Positions 1 through 7,943 of a stretch of DNA of 34,679 bases are shown here, piece by piece. A program made the position numbers and the translations under genes. The notes beneath the pieces were generated by a model, which saw only the letters and a list, made by a program, of their open reading frames with translations, ran no database searches and had not been told where the DNA came from. Source of the stretch: a virus. Positions within the stretch are counted from its first letter, which is position 1, and each line of letters starts with the position of its first letter. Where the stretch lies: IMG/VR virus record IMGVR_UViG_3300042450_000108, positions 1-34,679 of that record, one strand, 5' to 3'.

Positions 1-72
1 CTGGCAGACATAACGATAACGATCCTCGCACCCGGCCAGGACCATGATGGTCAGACAAAGCAGCATTCGCAT
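1..72 (-). CDS. Small lipoprotein, N-terminal part (cut by window edge)
   Basis: The first 24 codons read MRMLLCLTIMVLAGC then EDRYRYVCQ: a short basic start, a hydrophobic stretch and a lipobox (LAGC, Cys15), so a lipidated secreted protein. The frame runs off the window with codons TGC CAG. The same two codons open the right-hand fragment at 34539-34679, which continues in frame (CQNPDNFELKECQ...). Joined across a 6-base overlap, the protein has 68 residues, with four Cys in the mature part besides the lipidated one, probably disulfide-linked in the periplasm. It lies between two small membrane-protein genes next to the lysis cassette. The function is unknown; a role in lysis or in altering the host envelope is an inference. 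Confidence 0.8.
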   Translation of the reverse strand, partial: MRMLLCLTIMVLAGCEDRYRYVCQ

Positions 73-267
73 TTACTCTTCCTTCCTGTTGTCATGGTCC
101 ATCTTCTTTCGGTCTTCCTCGAGCTGCTTGCGCAGCCTCTCCATGCGATCAATCTGGGCTTTGCTTTCCTTTTGCACCGCCAGGGTATCAAAGTAGATTA
201 CTGAGATTATCGGCAGCATCAGGCAAAACACCAGGACCATTGCAATCAACGCAATTAGAAACCCCAT
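73..267 (-). CDS. Small single-TM protein with charged coiled-coil tail
   Basis: This 64-residue protein starts at the ATG at 267, preceded by GAGCAG; an upstream in-frame extension has no comparable ribosome site. Residues 2-27 (GFLIALIAMVLVFCLMLPII onward) form one membrane segment, and the remaining ~35 residues are a highly charged helix rich in Lys, Arg and Glu. The gene overlaps the end of the preceding gene by 13 bp and abuts the lipoprotein start. The layout of one TM plus a cytoplasmic or periplasmic coiled coil fits a holin or spanin accessory, but the nested Rz/Rz1 pair already supplies spanins. No family was recognised. Confidence 0.75.
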   Translation of the reverse strand: MGFLIALIAMVLVFCLMLPIISVIYFDTLAVQKESKAQIDRMERLRKQLEEDRKKMDHDNRKEE

Positions 268-932
268 CTGCTCTTTCGGTCCATCACTAGGAGTGACCAA
301 AACACGCTGAGATACACGATTATCAACAAGGCGGCTGCCAGGTAAATTGCTTTGTCTTGCAGGTCCGCGATTACCCGTCTTCGTTGCCATTTCGCCTGCG
401 CCTCACGTTGATCTCGCACTGCCCTGGCTTGCTCTTGCTCAATTGAAATCTGCTCACGCATCTCGTTAAACCGTGTCCACAGGTTGCCTAATTCTGGAGG
501 TGCCCCGTAAACCATTTGCTCGCGCAAGTCGGTCTCCATTTGCGTCAACTGGGTGAGGACAAGGGTACGCTGCAAGGCACGCTCTGCCAGAGAGTCTGCG
601 CCATCGTAGACCTCTTCCTTTGACTTGCGCTCTTCCTCATGGTAGTAGTCTTGGATCTGCTGCTGGTGGCGCATGAATTCACCCAAGCGCTTTGCAATGT
701 CTCCCATGACCTGGTTGGGGTCATAAGCAGCGACTTCCTGCACCCGCTTTTGTTCTGCAACGATCTGCTTCTTTTGCTCTTTGGTTGGGGTTGGCCCAAA
801 CATGCCAGCGATCTCGTTGACGATCTTTTTAACGTCACCAGCAGTATTCTTAACGTCCTTGTATGTGGCAATGCCCTGCTTGATTGCAGAGAATGCACTC
901 GAGGCCAAAAGGAGAATACTGATGGGGTCCAC
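255..932 (-). CDS. Conserved phage membrane/coiled-coil protein, 225 aa
   Basis: The start codon is GTG at 932 (GTG GAC CCC ATC); no in-frame ATG lies close by, and the previous stop is only 3 nt upstream. Residues 3-17 are hydrophobic (PISILLLASSAFSAI). Residues ~50-190 are charged and helical with many Gln and Glu, consistent with a long coiled coil, and ~196-216 form a strong C-terminal membrane segment (YLAAALLIIVYLSVFWSLLV). Proteins of this type recur beside the tail-fibre genes of environmental podovirus-like phages, but I know of no assigned function. It could be a structural or envelope-associated factor. It sits in a tight row of membrane proteins between the tail fibre and the lysis genes. 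Confidence 0.75.
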   Translation of the reverse strand: MDPISILLLASSAFSAIKQGIATYKDVKNTAGDVKKIVNEIAGMFGPTPTKEQKKQIVAEQKRVQEVAAYDPNQVMGDIAKRLGEFMRHQQQIQDYYHEEERKSKEEVYDGADSLAERALQRTLVLTQLTQMETDLREQMVYGAPPELGNLWTRFNEMREQISIEQEQARAVRDQREAQAKWQRRRVIADLQDKAIYLAAALLIIVYLSVFWSLLVMDRKSRWGF

Positions 933-935
933 ATC

Positions 936-1133
936 TTACAAACCAAAGATCTTTGCAAACAGAGATGCAGCAGCACCAGGACCAAGCAAGACGGCCACGA
1001 TCACAGCGTAGAGCAAATACTCGATCTTGGTCATGCGCTCTGACCCCTTGCTCAAAGAGTCAGAAATAAATTTCATCCTCTCTGTGCAAATGGCCTCGTG
1101 AACGGCCAGCCTGGTTTCTGTGGAGTCAGACAT
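936..1133 (-). CDS. Small one-TM protein, holin-like candidate
   Basis: The 65-residue protein begins at the ATG at 1133 (MSDSTETRLAVHEAICTERM) and overlaps the upstream gene by 8 bp. An amphipathic N-terminal half (to ~residue 38) is followed by one hydrophobic segment (YLLYAVIVAVLLGPGAAASL) and a short basic end. This architecture, a helical N-terminus and a C-terminal TM, resembles XhlA-type holin accessory proteins found next to tail-fibre genes. That is a resemblance in layout only, because I see no diagnostic motif. It is one of three candidates for the holin in this genome, the others being 73-267 and 34082-34552. Confidence 0.7.
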   Translation of the reverse strand: MSDSTETRLAVHEAICTERMKFISDSLSKGSERMTKIEYLLYAVIVAVLLGPGAAASLFAKIFGL

Positions 1134-1416
1134 TCCAAGGCACACCAGTGGCTTTGACAGGTGCTTTCTGTTCAGCGATTTGAGCCAGCAAAGAATCCTC
1201 AACAGCATCCTTGTCCACAGACTCCCACACCCACGCCAGCACTGCGTCTTTGGTCAAGTCGGTATAGGCAATGGTTGCAGTGCCATCACTCCATGAACAA
1301 GTGCTGATAACAGATGCAGAGTAATCCCCATCTGTTGCTGTGGCTTGCCAATGTGCGGTTGTGACAAATCCATCAGAGGTTTGTCGGTCAAGTTGGGATA
1401 TGTTCCAAGTAATCAT
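1126..1416 (-). CDS. Conserved small phage protein (DUF7936-like)
   Basis: The 96-residue protein starts at the ATG at 1416, with AAAGGA about 6 nt upstream. Its N-terminus (ITWNISQLDRQ, then HWQATATDGDYSASV) follows the pattern of a small, widespread phage family in which a tryptophan-containing strand is followed by 'W..TATDG.Y'. From memory this is the group labelled DUF7936; I could not check it. It is soluble and acidic, with no signal peptide or TM. It lies directly downstream of the tail-fibre gene, as family members often do, which suggests an accessory or chaperone-like role for the fibre. The function is not established. Confidence 0.75.
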   Translation of the reverse strand: MITWNISQLDRQTSDGFVTTAHWQATATDGDYSASVISTCSWSDGTATIAYTDLTKDAVLAWVWESVDKDAVEDSLLAQIAEQKAPVKATGVPWNV

Positions 1417-1426
1417 GTTATTCCTT

Positions 1427-2962
1427 TTAGCAAGCCATCAAAACACAAGGCACACAGTAAGAACCATCTGCGTATGTGCAAGTGATATGAGTTGAAGTTA
1501 CTTTAGCAACTGTCTTTGACCGCACGATGTCATCACCTTGTGGCTTTGCAGTGCCATCACCAGCAGACATGAGCAAGTCGCCACGGGCAACAGTTACGCC
1601 TTGAGCAATGCGGATAATCATATCGCCTGTCATTGCCATGTTGATTTCGTCAACACTATGTTGCTCGTCATAAGTCCAATTTACAAACACACCAGCAACA
1701 TTGGCATCGCCTTCAACATCAGAAACTTTTACTTTGTTTAACTGCTCGTTGTCAACAGGATTTCCTTCTGCATCTGTGTAAACATTCATTGCATCAAGGT
1801 TTGATAGCACAGTGCCTTTGAGAAGTGATTCGTCTTTGGGTGCTGTGGTCTGCGCCCATCGTGACAAGTGACCTCCGTTGTATGAAACAGTCGTGCCAGA
1901 AACAGAGATAGAACCTTCCGTTGTATTGGCTTGTGCAAACTGAACAATATCTCCGTCTGATGTAAGCCTATTTAAATAAAGAACTTTACCCTCAACGCCT
2001 TCGGCTGTGATGTATGTATCGCCCTGTGACTCAACTAAAAAACCAGCAACAGTAGCCGAGGTACTTGTTTTCCCCACCAGCAAGTTACCGCTGGAGTCGA
2101 TACGGGCGCGCTCTGAGCCGTTTGTGTTAAACACCATTGTGTTTATAGAATTAACCAACTGAAGTGAGTTAGCCAATCCAGAATCAGATGCCAAATATGC
2201 ACTACCGCTATCTGTATAAACATGCAATTTGACATTTGATGCAGTACCCATTCTGGCAACAATCCCAGAACCAGTTCGTTCTACATCCAATTTATACGCT
2301 GGACTTGTAACGCCAATACCAAGGTCGCCATCTGCATCAAGGGTCATTGCTTGGGTGAAGGTGATGGCGTTACCTGCTGTGCCTGATGCGGCGGTAAACC
2401 ACTGATGCGCTCCAGTTTGTCCGACTATTCCATAGTAAGCGGCGGCGTACCCAGTAGTACCATAAATCCAGTTGCTTCCGTTGTAGTATGCGTTGCCTAC
2501 TGTGTAAGTATTTGGAAATGACTTGTGAGCAAAATATCCCGTGGCCTTGTACATTGTTTCTATGCCACCAAGACCACTCCAAGCACTAGGAGTAACACCC
2601 AGCCCAAAGTTACCCGAACTATCAAACCTTGCCACTTCCGCACCACCCTCAGCAAAGGCAATGGTGTCAGCCGCAGGGAAGAAGATGCCTGTGTTGGTGT
2701 CGCCATCATTGGTGATCGATGGTGATGCGGCAGATCCATCAGCAAACTCAACAGTTGCAGATCCCGTGACGGTCAACGTCCCAGCAACTGCCAGCGTCTT
2801 GCCAGATCCGACATTCAAGCCAACGCTTGTGCCTGTGCCGTCACCCTTGAAGACTGCGTCAACGCTGTCAAGGTCAGTATTGATCTTGGTTCCCCAAGTG
2901 TCAGTGCTGGCCCCCACCTCGGGCTTGGTTAATAAAAGGTTGGTCGTTGTGGTATCTGCCAT
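1427..2962 (-). CDS. Tail fibre protein
   Basis: The start is the ATG at 2962 ([17 protein letters not shown]), with AGGAG 8 nt upstream; the longer reading through the neighbouring gene is out of context. The 511-residue protein begins with the '[20 protein letters not shown]' pattern typical of phage tail-fibre N-termini that attach to the virion. It continues with repeated 'G.L.VTGS', 'DSSGN(F/L)G(L)GV' and '[17 protein letters not shown]' units characteristic of beta-helical or trimeric fibres. From ~residue 400 a distinct globular C-terminal domain ends in a Cys-rich tail. Sequences such as '[17 protein letters not shown]' in that domain resemble the self-cleaving or chaperone-type C-termini of other fibres (peptidase G2-like), which I cannot confirm. 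It probably recognises the host surface. Confidence 0.88.
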   Translation of the reverse strand: MADTTTTNLLLTKPEVGASTDTWGTKINTDLDSVDAVFKGDGTGTSVGLNVGSGKTLAVAGTLTVTGSATVEFADGSAASPSITNDGDTNTGIFFPAADTIAFAEGGAEVARFDSSGNFGLGVTPSAWSGLGGIETMYKATGYFAHKSFPNTYTVGNAYYNGSNWIYGTTGYAAAYYGIVGQTGAHQWFTAASGTAGNAITFTQAMTLDADGDLGIGVTSPAYKLDVERTGSGIVARMGTASNVKLHVYTDSGSAYLASDSGLANSLQLVNSINTMVFNTNGSERARIDSSGNLLVGKTSTSATVAGFLVESQGDTYITAEGVEGKVLYLNRLTSDGDIVQFAQANTTEGSISVSGTTVSYNGGHLSRWAQTTAPKDESLLKGTVLSNLDAMNVYTDAEGNPVDNEQLNKVKVSDVEGDANVAGVFVNWTYDEQHSVDEINMAMTGDMIIRIAQGVTVARGDLLMSAGDGTAKPQGDDIVRSKTVAKVTSTHITCTYADGSYCVPCVLMAC

Positions 2963-2972
2963 GTTAAAACTC

Positions 2973-3677
2973 CTATGCGGCCTGTTGCCACGATGTTGAA
3001 TTGTCTGCGATCTGCGTCCAGGTCTCTGACGTGTCTGACTCTGGAGTCCATGTCTCTGCCGTGTCTGACACTGGCGCCCATGTCTCTGGTGTATCTGACT
3101 GGGCGGTCCAGGTTTCGCTTGTGTCGGGCACTGCACCCCATCCAAACCCAACCATGGTCCCAACAGATCCCACCGCCTCATTTCCGATTATCGCAACAGT
3201 GATGACGTTTGACACACTGCCAACTTCACCAGTCCCAGAAACACCAGTGATGGCCTGGAATGAGATCACCTCTGCCGACATAGTGCCAACAGCACCAGTG
3301 GCAGCGTTGCCAGTTGTGGCCGTGGACCGGGTTACCCCAACAGAGTCAACTGCACCAGTGGCCGCGTTGCCACTGAGGTCGATTGACCCGGCAGGCGCAA
3401 CAGTGCCCACGGCCAGTGTGGCCGCATTGCCTGTGAGTGCATTGGATGAATCTGGCGCCAGCGTGCCAACGGCACCAGTGGCTGCATTGCCCGTGATGGC
3501 AACGCTGATGGTGAGCGTGACGGTTCCGACATTGCCGGTGGCAATGGTCCCATCTTCCTGAATTGATCTGTCGGCCAGTACAGTGCCAACGGCGCCAGTG
3601 GCAGCGTTGCCACTGATGACAACGTTTCCAATGTTGTAGACGCCTAGGCCGTAGTAGCCTGTGCCGTAAGCAGCCAT
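2973..3677 (-). CDS. Repeat-built structural protein ([10 protein letters not shown] repeats)
   Basis: The 234-residue protein starts at the ATG at 3677 with [18 protein letters not shown]. Residues ~17-180 consist of about eight degenerate repeats of ~20 residues, each carrying a core like '[11 protein letters not shown]' followed by a variable beta-prone stretch. The last ~50 residues switch to four or five short repeats of the type 'SDT.ETW.P.'. There are no charged clusters and no TM. Similar Gly/Ala/Val/Thr repeat proteins lie beside tail fibres in environmental phages and are presumed virion surface or fibre-associated proteins. The repeat organisation is visible directly; the function is not known. 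Confidence 0.75.
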   Translation of the reverse strand: MAAYGTGYYGLGVYNIGNVVISGNAATGAVGTVLADRSIQEDGTIATGNVGTVTLTISVAITGNAATGAVGTLAPDSSNALTGNAATLAVGTVAPAGSIDLSGNAATGAVDSVGVTRSTATTGNAATGAVGTMSAEVISFQAITGVSGTGEVGSVSNVITVAIIGNEAVGSVGTMVGFGWGAVPDTSETWTAQSDTPETWAPVSDTAETWTPESDTSETWTQIADNSTSWQQAA

Positions 3678-3692
3678 GGTGCTGCCCCTGCG

Positions 3693-4148
3693 TTACGCCA
3701 GCCGAATCAGGCCAGTGCTTGCATCATTGGCTGGCATGGTCAGCGTGAAGGTTCCAGCAGTCACGGTCTGGCTGCCGAAAGTGTGGACGCTGACTGCCTT
3801 GTCTGACTGGGTCGAGTTGTAGATCAAGACTGCATCAAAGGCCGTTGCCAGGGTCACTGAACTGTAGGTGATGCTGGCGCTGGGCGTGACAAATGCCGTG
3901 GTTCCAGAGGTGCTTGGAACCGTGCCAAAGGTTACCGTGACGCCACCAGCCGTGTACCCGGTGCCAGACACTTCATTTGTCACACTGTATGCCGTGGTGC
4001 TTGCATTGACGGTGGCGCTTGCCAAGTACAAGGCCGCCTTGAAAGTGTCTGCCGTGGTGGCAGCTCGGACAACGCCAGTGCCAAAGTTGTGGTGGCCGAC
4101 AAGCAGCTCACCCTTAAAACTGGTACAGAGAGCCTGAGTATTCGCCAT
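3693..4148 (-). CDS. Conserved phage structural protein, 151 aa
   Basis: It begins at the ATG at 4148 with GAGGG about 7 nt upstream. The protein (MANTQALCTSFKGELLVGHH) is rich in Thr, Ser, Ala and Val with alternating hydrophobic pattern, so an all-beta fold. It contains the recognisable segments 'FKAALYLASATVNASTTAYS', 'EVSGTGYTAGGVTVTFG' and a C-terminal 'TLTMPANDASTGLIRLA'. Proteins of this form are common in the head/tail block of environmental phage genomes, usually without assigned function, and may decorate the capsid or tail. It sits between the repeat protein and the small acidic protein downstream of the adaptor. Confidence 0.75.
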   Translation of the reverse strand: MANTQALCTSFKGELLVGHHNFGTGVVRAATTADTFKAALYLASATVNASTTAYSVTNEVSGTGYTAGGVTVTFGTVPSTSGTTAFVTPSASITYSSVTLATAFDAVLIYNSTQSDKAVSVHTFGSQTVTAGTFTLTMPANDASTGLIRLA

Positions 4149-4158
4149 GATTTAACCC

Positions 4159-4344
4159 TCAAATTTGTTGACTGATGCCTTCGGCAAAGACGCCGCGCTT
4201 TAGCACCATGTTGACTGATCGATGGACCAACTCGCCCTCATGCCAATACTCAACCCAGTTTGTGGTTTCAGTATCGTTGTCAATGGACCCCTCACGCTTT
4301 TCAAGCAGTGACTCGTCCATCTCGCCCTTGGTTGTCGTTACCAT
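4159..4344 (-). CDS. Small conserved phage protein, 61 aa
   Basis: The start is the ATG at 4344, 4 nt after the adaptor gene's stop. The 61 residues (MVTTTKGEMDESLLEKREG) include 'TETTNWVEYWHEGELVHRSV', a short beta-hairpin-like stretch typical of a small family found between head-tail adaptor and tail-fibre genes. It has no TM or signal. The tight packing and the family resemblance support a real gene. The function is unknown; by position it may be a virion component or an assembly factor. Confidence 0.75.
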   Translation of the reverse strand: MVTTTKGEMDESLLEKREGSIDNDTETTNWVEYWHEGELVHRSVNMVLKRGVFAEGISQQI

Positions 4345-4348
4345 TCAA

Positions 4349-4972
4349 TCACCCAAATGTTTTTGCCCTGGTCAGCAATGCGCCGCCACTGGTAGATCCT
4401 CGATCATCTGCAATCTGCAACTGATCAAGCCCCGCCTGATACAGCGCTGACCACACCGTGATTCTCGCATCATCTTGCAGGTAAGGCGCAGCCTGGAGCA
4501 GGGCGCCGTACAGGTAAACGTCAGGCGCTTGAGCCAGCAGCCAGTTGGTTGTCACGCTGGCTGACAACTTTGACAACTTGGCGTAATAGGCCAGTTCGGC
4601 AGTGTAGGCAGCATCAGGGATCGGCAGCACCCGGATCTGGCCGCCCACAATGCCAAAGAAGATCGGCACGCCGCTGGATCGGTATTGGGTGCTCAGGTTA
4701 TCGAGTGAATCAATCGTCTCAAAGCCCAAAGGCGTGACAGGGTTGGTGCCGGTGAGCTTGATGGACTTTGTCTCCAGAAAATCATCAGGCACCGCGCTGT
4801 ACTCGGTGGCAATCGATGCCGTGGATCTCACGATCATCTGCCGGGTGCGCAGTTGTCTCTCGATCTGAGCCTCGGCCAGCGCGATGAAATCGGGGACAAC
4901 AGTTGTCAGGTCAGTGCGGTTGAGCCAATCGCCAACTGATGTTTTCAGCTCGTTATATGTGGTGAGTGCCAT
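4349..4972 (-). CDS. Head-tail adaptor (P22 gp4-like) protein
   Basis: The 207-residue protein begins MALTTYNELKTSVGDWLNR and shows the usual adaptor layout: a helical N-terminus, 'FIALAEAQIERQLRTRQM' as a long helix, a beta segment 'VPDDFLETKSIKLTG', then 'YRSSGVPIFFGIVGGQIRVL' and a helical C-terminus. Phage adaptor or connector proteins of this family bind the portal ring and extend the head-to-tail channel. The start codon overlaps the preceding stop by one base (TGATG), so translation is probably coupled. The position downstream of the capsid gene supports the assignment. Confidence 0.82.
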   Translation of the reverse strand: MALTTYNELKTSVGDWLNRTDLTTVVPDFIALAEAQIERQLRTRQMIVRSTASIATEYSAVPDDFLETKSIKLTGTNPVTPLGFETIDSLDNLSTQYRSSGVPIFFGIVGGQIRVLPIPDAAYTAELAYYAKLSKLSASVTTNWLLAQAPDVYLYGALLQAAPYLQDDARITVWSALYQAGLDQLQIADDRGSTSGGALLTRAKTFG

Positions 4973-5625
4973 CAGCTTGCCTCTTTTTCCATTTCCTCTT
5001 TGACGATCCAGGTGTGCTCATGCTTGAATTCAAACGTGCCAATGTGGCCGATCTCTTTGCTCACGTCATGGTCAATATACACCTTGAACCCAAGCTCTTG
5101 CGCCTTCTTGCAAAAGAACACGTCCTCGCCCATGTAGCCTCGCGTGTCGTACTGCCAAGGCATATCAAACCAGGGTTCAGACATGCCCTCAAAGACGTTG
5201 CGCTTGATCAGCATGATGCCGGTCCCAACACTGCCAACTTCTTCAAGACCAGTGGATTCTGGCAGGGAATAGACGGGTTTGCGCTTGCCGTTCTCGTCAT
5301 AGTTCTGCGCGGTCGGACCTGTGGGCATTCTGCGCCGGGCGCAGTTGGCCGCAACCAGGTCAACGTCATGCTTGAGCAGCCGCTGGATCATGTCCTGGGG
5401 GAAGGTCATGTCTGAGTCAATGAACAAGATGTGCGTGCAACCCTCACGCAACGCATCCAGGCACAAATCAGCACGCTGGTTCTGAATCAGCGTGCCCTGC
5501 AACAGTTTCAGACTGATGGCATCAGTGGTGTTGAGCGTGTGATACGCCACCATGTTGACCATGCAGTAGGTGTAGTTGGTATGGACTTGGTCCCGCGCTG
5601 GCGTGCAAACAGCGATGTAGTTCAT
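4972..5625 (-). CDS. Glycosyltransferase-like protein (GT-A fold), 217 aa
   Basis: The start MNYIAVCTPARDQVHTNYTY matches the first beta strand of nucleotide-sugar glycosyltransferases. Around residue 72 'HILFIDSDMTFPQDMIQRLL' carries the Asp-x-Asp (DSD) metal/sugar-nucleotide motif. Further on, 'VGTGIMLIKRNVFE' and 'GEDVFFCKKAQELGFKVYID' match the acceptor-side acidic motif of family-2-like enzymes. The gene sits inside the head genes (ATGA overlap with 5622-5936, 1-nt overlap with the adaptor gene), so it is made with virion proteins. It may glycosylate a virion protein or another late-stage target. The substrate cannot be read from the sequence. Confidence 0.83.
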   Translation of the reverse strand: MNYIAVCTPARDQVHTNYTYCMVNMVAYHTLNTTDAISLKLLQGTLIQNQRADLCLDALREGCTHILFIDSDMTFPQDMIQRLLKHDVDLVAANCARRRMPTGPTAQNYDENGKRKPVYSLPESTGLEEVGSVGTGIMLIKRNVFEGMSEPWFDMPWQYDTRGYMGEDVFFCKKAQELGFKVYIDHDVSKEIGHIGTFEFKHEHTWIVKEEMEKEAS

Positions 5626-5936
5626 ATCTGGCCGGGCCTCACGCGAAAGAATCGATTGTCTGGATCATTGAGCCACTTCTTCATGTAAGCCTGGTCATCG
5701 AGCTTGCCTTCGGCCTTGAGCTTGTAATACAAAGACTCTGGGATGCTGGCGACATGATGCCACTCGCCTTGCCAGTTGGCCCTGTTGTCAATCGCTGCAA
5801 AGTCACGCTTGTTGGCCTCAATCACATCAGTCACGTCCTGAGAGGTCTGGATAGTTGCCTCGTCAGTGTCTGCGTTGTAGTGCCAGGTGCGAGTGATCCC
5901 CGTGTCGGGGCTTACATCAAGAATTCTTTTGTCCAT
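5622..5936 (-). CDS. Conserved phage protein next to the capsid gene, 104 aa
   Basis: The 104-residue protein (MDKRILDVSPDTGITRTWHY) starts at the ATG at 5936 and overlaps the next gene by ATGA. It contains 'IEANKRDFAAIDNRANWQGE' and 'HHVASIPESLYYKLKAEGKL', a pattern seen in a small conserved family beside capsid or scaffold genes of podovirus-like phages. There is no good ribosome-binding site upstream. Instead a perfect hairpin ends 7 nt before the start codon (see 5943-5964), so expression may depend on read-through from the capsid gene or on RNA structure. The function is unknown. Confidence 0.75.
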   Translation of the reverse strand: MDKRILDVSPDTGITRTWHYNADTDEATIQTSQDVTDVIEANKRDFAAIDNRANWQGEWHHVASIPESLYYKLKAEGKLDDQAYMKKWLNDPDNRFFRVRPGQI

Positions 5937-5942
5937 GTAAGT

Positions 5943-5964
5943 GGGGCCAGGTTTCCCTGGCCCC
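5943..5964 (-). terminator. Perfect hairpin after the capsid gene
   Basis: A 9-bp perfect stem (GGGGCCAGG at 5943-5951 with CCTGGCCCC at 5956-5964) and a 4-nt loop lie 17 bp after the capsid stop codon. There is no T-run on either side, so it is not a standard intrinsic terminator. It could be a weak attenuator, an mRNA 3'-end stabiliser or a processing site that raises capsid mRNA relative to downstream genes. The next gene starts 7 nt after it. Confidence 0.6.
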
Positions 5965-5980
5965 GTCTCCTAGTCAGTTA

Positions 5981-6943
5981 TCAGGAGGTGACCAAGTCAG
6001 CCGCCAAACCATGGGCATTTTCAGCCGTGATTTTTAAGCCGTATTCGATCAACAACATACGCTTCTCAGCGTCACCAGTCTTTGCCAATTCGACTTGCTG
6101 GTAAGGACGCAGCACAACCATCTTGGCGTAGTCGGGATCAAGCACCCATGCATCACGCTCACGTTGGAACCTGTTAGCTATAGTACTCACATTCCCGAAA
6201 TCTGAGACATAAATATCTACAGCGCCAATCAATGTCGCGGGTTTTGCGCCGCCATCAATGTTGAAACGTGAAGATGCAATGCCAGAGAAACCAGAGACGC
6301 GCTGCTTGTTGACAGGGCCAACCATCAGGATCTTCGGAGTACCGCCAGCGGACCACACCTTTTGAATGACGTTCTTCAAGATCGTCTCGGTGAAGGTACG
6401 CACGTTGCCGTCAGTGCGAGCGCTGTTGGGCAGCGTGGTATAGCTGGGGTCAGTACCGTTGGTCTGCTTGTCAGTGTTGGTCTTGACAAACGCGCCCAAG
6501 GATGCGGTCACGCGAGCAGTGGTGGTGTTGCCTGCAACAGCAATGCCGCCATTCAAGAAAACAAATTCTTGATCCCGCTTCAACTCAGCACCGCGCTTGG
6601 CGATCTGGTATGCCAACTCAGAACGGCGACCGGCCTTGTTGACCACTTCCTCAGTGTTCGACAAGACGATGGTCTTGCGCGAAATCTGAGCGTAGTTGGT
6701 CACGCGAACGGTGGCGACAACGGCGTCAAACGTGCCGACATCGTCCCCTTCAAGCTGCGCATTTGCTGCGGCATCTGCCAGGGTATCGGTTTGGAATTCA
6801 AACAGAGTGTTGGAGATGGTTTCGCGGCCAATGTTGGATTGGAATGGAGTTTCTTCGGGAGCAATATTTGTGATCACATTGCTCAAATCTTCCCGGATAC
6901 CCTTCGCAGAGTAGGTCGTGAAGGTATTGCTTACGATAGTCAT
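5981..6943 (-). CDS. Major capsid protein (SU10-like, HK97 fold)
   Basis: The 320-residue protein begins MTIVSNTFTTYSAKGIREDL and contains 'NVITNIAPEETPFQSNIGR', 'QISRKTIVLSNTEEVVNKAG' and 'RGAELKRDQEFVFLNGG', the pattern of the SU10 major capsid family (DUF5309), an HK97-fold shell protein. The C-terminal half has the expected 'GTPKILMVGPVNKQRVSGF' and 'DAWVLDPDYAKMVVLRPYQ' strands. It follows the scaffold gene by 4 bp and is followed by a hairpin, as is common for the most highly expressed virion gene. About 320 residues is a normal length for the family. Confidence 0.92.
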   Translation of the reverse strand: MTIVSNTFTTYSAKGIREDLSNVITNIAPEETPFQSNIGRETISNTLFEFQTDTLADAAANAQLEGDDVGTFDAVVATVRVTNYAQISRKTIVLSNTEEVVNKAGRRSELAYQIAKRGAELKRDQEFVFLNGGIAVAGNTTTARVTASLGAFVKTNTDKQTNGTDPSYTTLPNSARTDGNVRTFTETILKNVIQKVWSAGGTPKILMVGPVNKQRVSGFSGIASSRFNIDGGAKPATLIGAVDIYVSDFGNVSTIANRFQRERDAWVLDPDYAKMVVLRPYQQVELAKTGDAEKRMLLIEYGLKITAENAHGLAADLVTS

Positions 6944-6947
6944 GGTT

Positions 6948-7943
6948 TTACCTCAAAAGTTGGTAGATTGCGGAGGCCGCATCATCGACACGGCCAGTCT
7001 TTGCGAGACGCTGTTTGGCGCGAGTTGCTTCAGTTGTTTGGGATACCCGGCCTGCTGCACCTGGCTTGGCTGGCCGTGGACCGTTATTGGTCACAGGGGT
7101 GATTGCTTTTCGCTTGGTCATCATCTGGTCGTACAGCGCCGCTTTACGCAACGCGACAACCGCCCTGTGATCCACAATGGCACTCAACTCCTCGGGTGTA
7201 AATCCAGTCTTTTTACCGAATTCGACCAGCAACTGCTTTTCTGTTTTCGCCTTTGCTTGGTCCTTCCACTCGGGAATGACCTCAAGCAGCTTTGAATGCT
7301 GCTCTTGCAAATGCGTCTGGAAATGCTGCTGCTGCTCTTGTTGCGTGAGCTGGGCCACTCGCTGCTGTTCAAACTGAATGGCTTGGAGCTTTTCCTGTTT
7401 CTCACGCATCACCTCTTTTTGCCGCACCCATTCGATGGGGTCTTCTTGGTAAAGACGGTCCCAATCGATCTGTGTGTCGGCACTCTGGAGCTGGGCCTGT
7501 AACGCTCCCAACATCTGTGCGTATTGCGCACGTTCGGCACGCACTGCCTCAGTCTCAGCCTCGACCTGTTTCCGGATCTCAGCGATCTGCTGCGTTTTGC
7601 GTGTGTAGTCCTGGGTTCTTGAGTAACCTTTTTGGAGTTCGTCCAGCGTCACCTCGACTTCTTTGCCGTCAACTTTGACGGTAAAAGCCTGTGGCTGTTC
7701 TTGCTCCTCAGATTCCTCATCTTCCTCGGACTGTTCCTCTTGCGTTTCCTCGTCAGCAGCGTCTGCATCCGCTGACAATTCTTCGCTCAAGGCCGCGCCA
7801 TCATCCTCTTCGGACTCTGGCAACTGCGTCTCTTCGGGCGACTGTTCTCCATCAACTGGCAGTATTCCCTCGAGAGCGTTGGCCGCTTCGGCCAAATTCA
7901 TTGGACCCGCAGGGGCGCTTGTTTGCGGTGCCTGCGTGCTCAT
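6948..7943 (-). CDS. Scaffolding protein
   Basis: The 331-residue protein starts at the ATG at 7943, overlapping the previous gene by ATGA. Residues ~25-85 are extremely acidic (repeated Glu/Asp/Ser runs). They are followed by a short folded element 'FTVKVDGKEVEVTLDELQKG', then a long Gln/Glu/Lys-rich coiled coil (~115-235) and a basic C-terminal tail. The acidic start, central coiled coil and basic tail that binds capsid, together with the position between portal and capsid genes, are characteristic of internal scaffolding proteins that direct procapsid assembly and then leave. No protease gene is visible. Confidence 0.88.
   Translation of the reverse strand: MSTQAPQTSAPAGPMNLAEAANALEGILPVDGEQSPEETQLPESEEDDGAALSEELSADADAADEETQEEQSEEDEESEEQEQPQAFTVKVDGKEVEVTLDELQKGYSRTQDYTRKTQQIAEIRKQVEAETEAVRAERAQYAQMLGALQAQLQSADTQIDWDRLYQEDPIEWVRQKEVMREKQEKLQAIQFEQQRVAQLTQQEQQQHFQTHLQEQHSKLLEVIPEWKDQAKAKTEKQLLVEFGKKTGFTPEELSAIVDHRAVVALRKAALYDQMMTKRKAITPVTNNGPRPAKPGAAGRVSQTTEATRAKQRLAKTGRVDDAASAIYQLLR

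Noticed and set aside
1427-3181. Longer tail-fibre start at 3181
   Set aside because: The extra 73 residues run through the repeat gene in another frame and are Arg/Gln-rich low-complexity sequence; the ATG at 2962 has an AGGAG site and the typical fibre N-terminus.
6362-7102. 246-codon open frame on the plus strand
   Set aside because: It lies antisense to the capsid and scaffold genes, has no ribosome site and no recognisable family; it is a by-product of the codon bias of the real genes.
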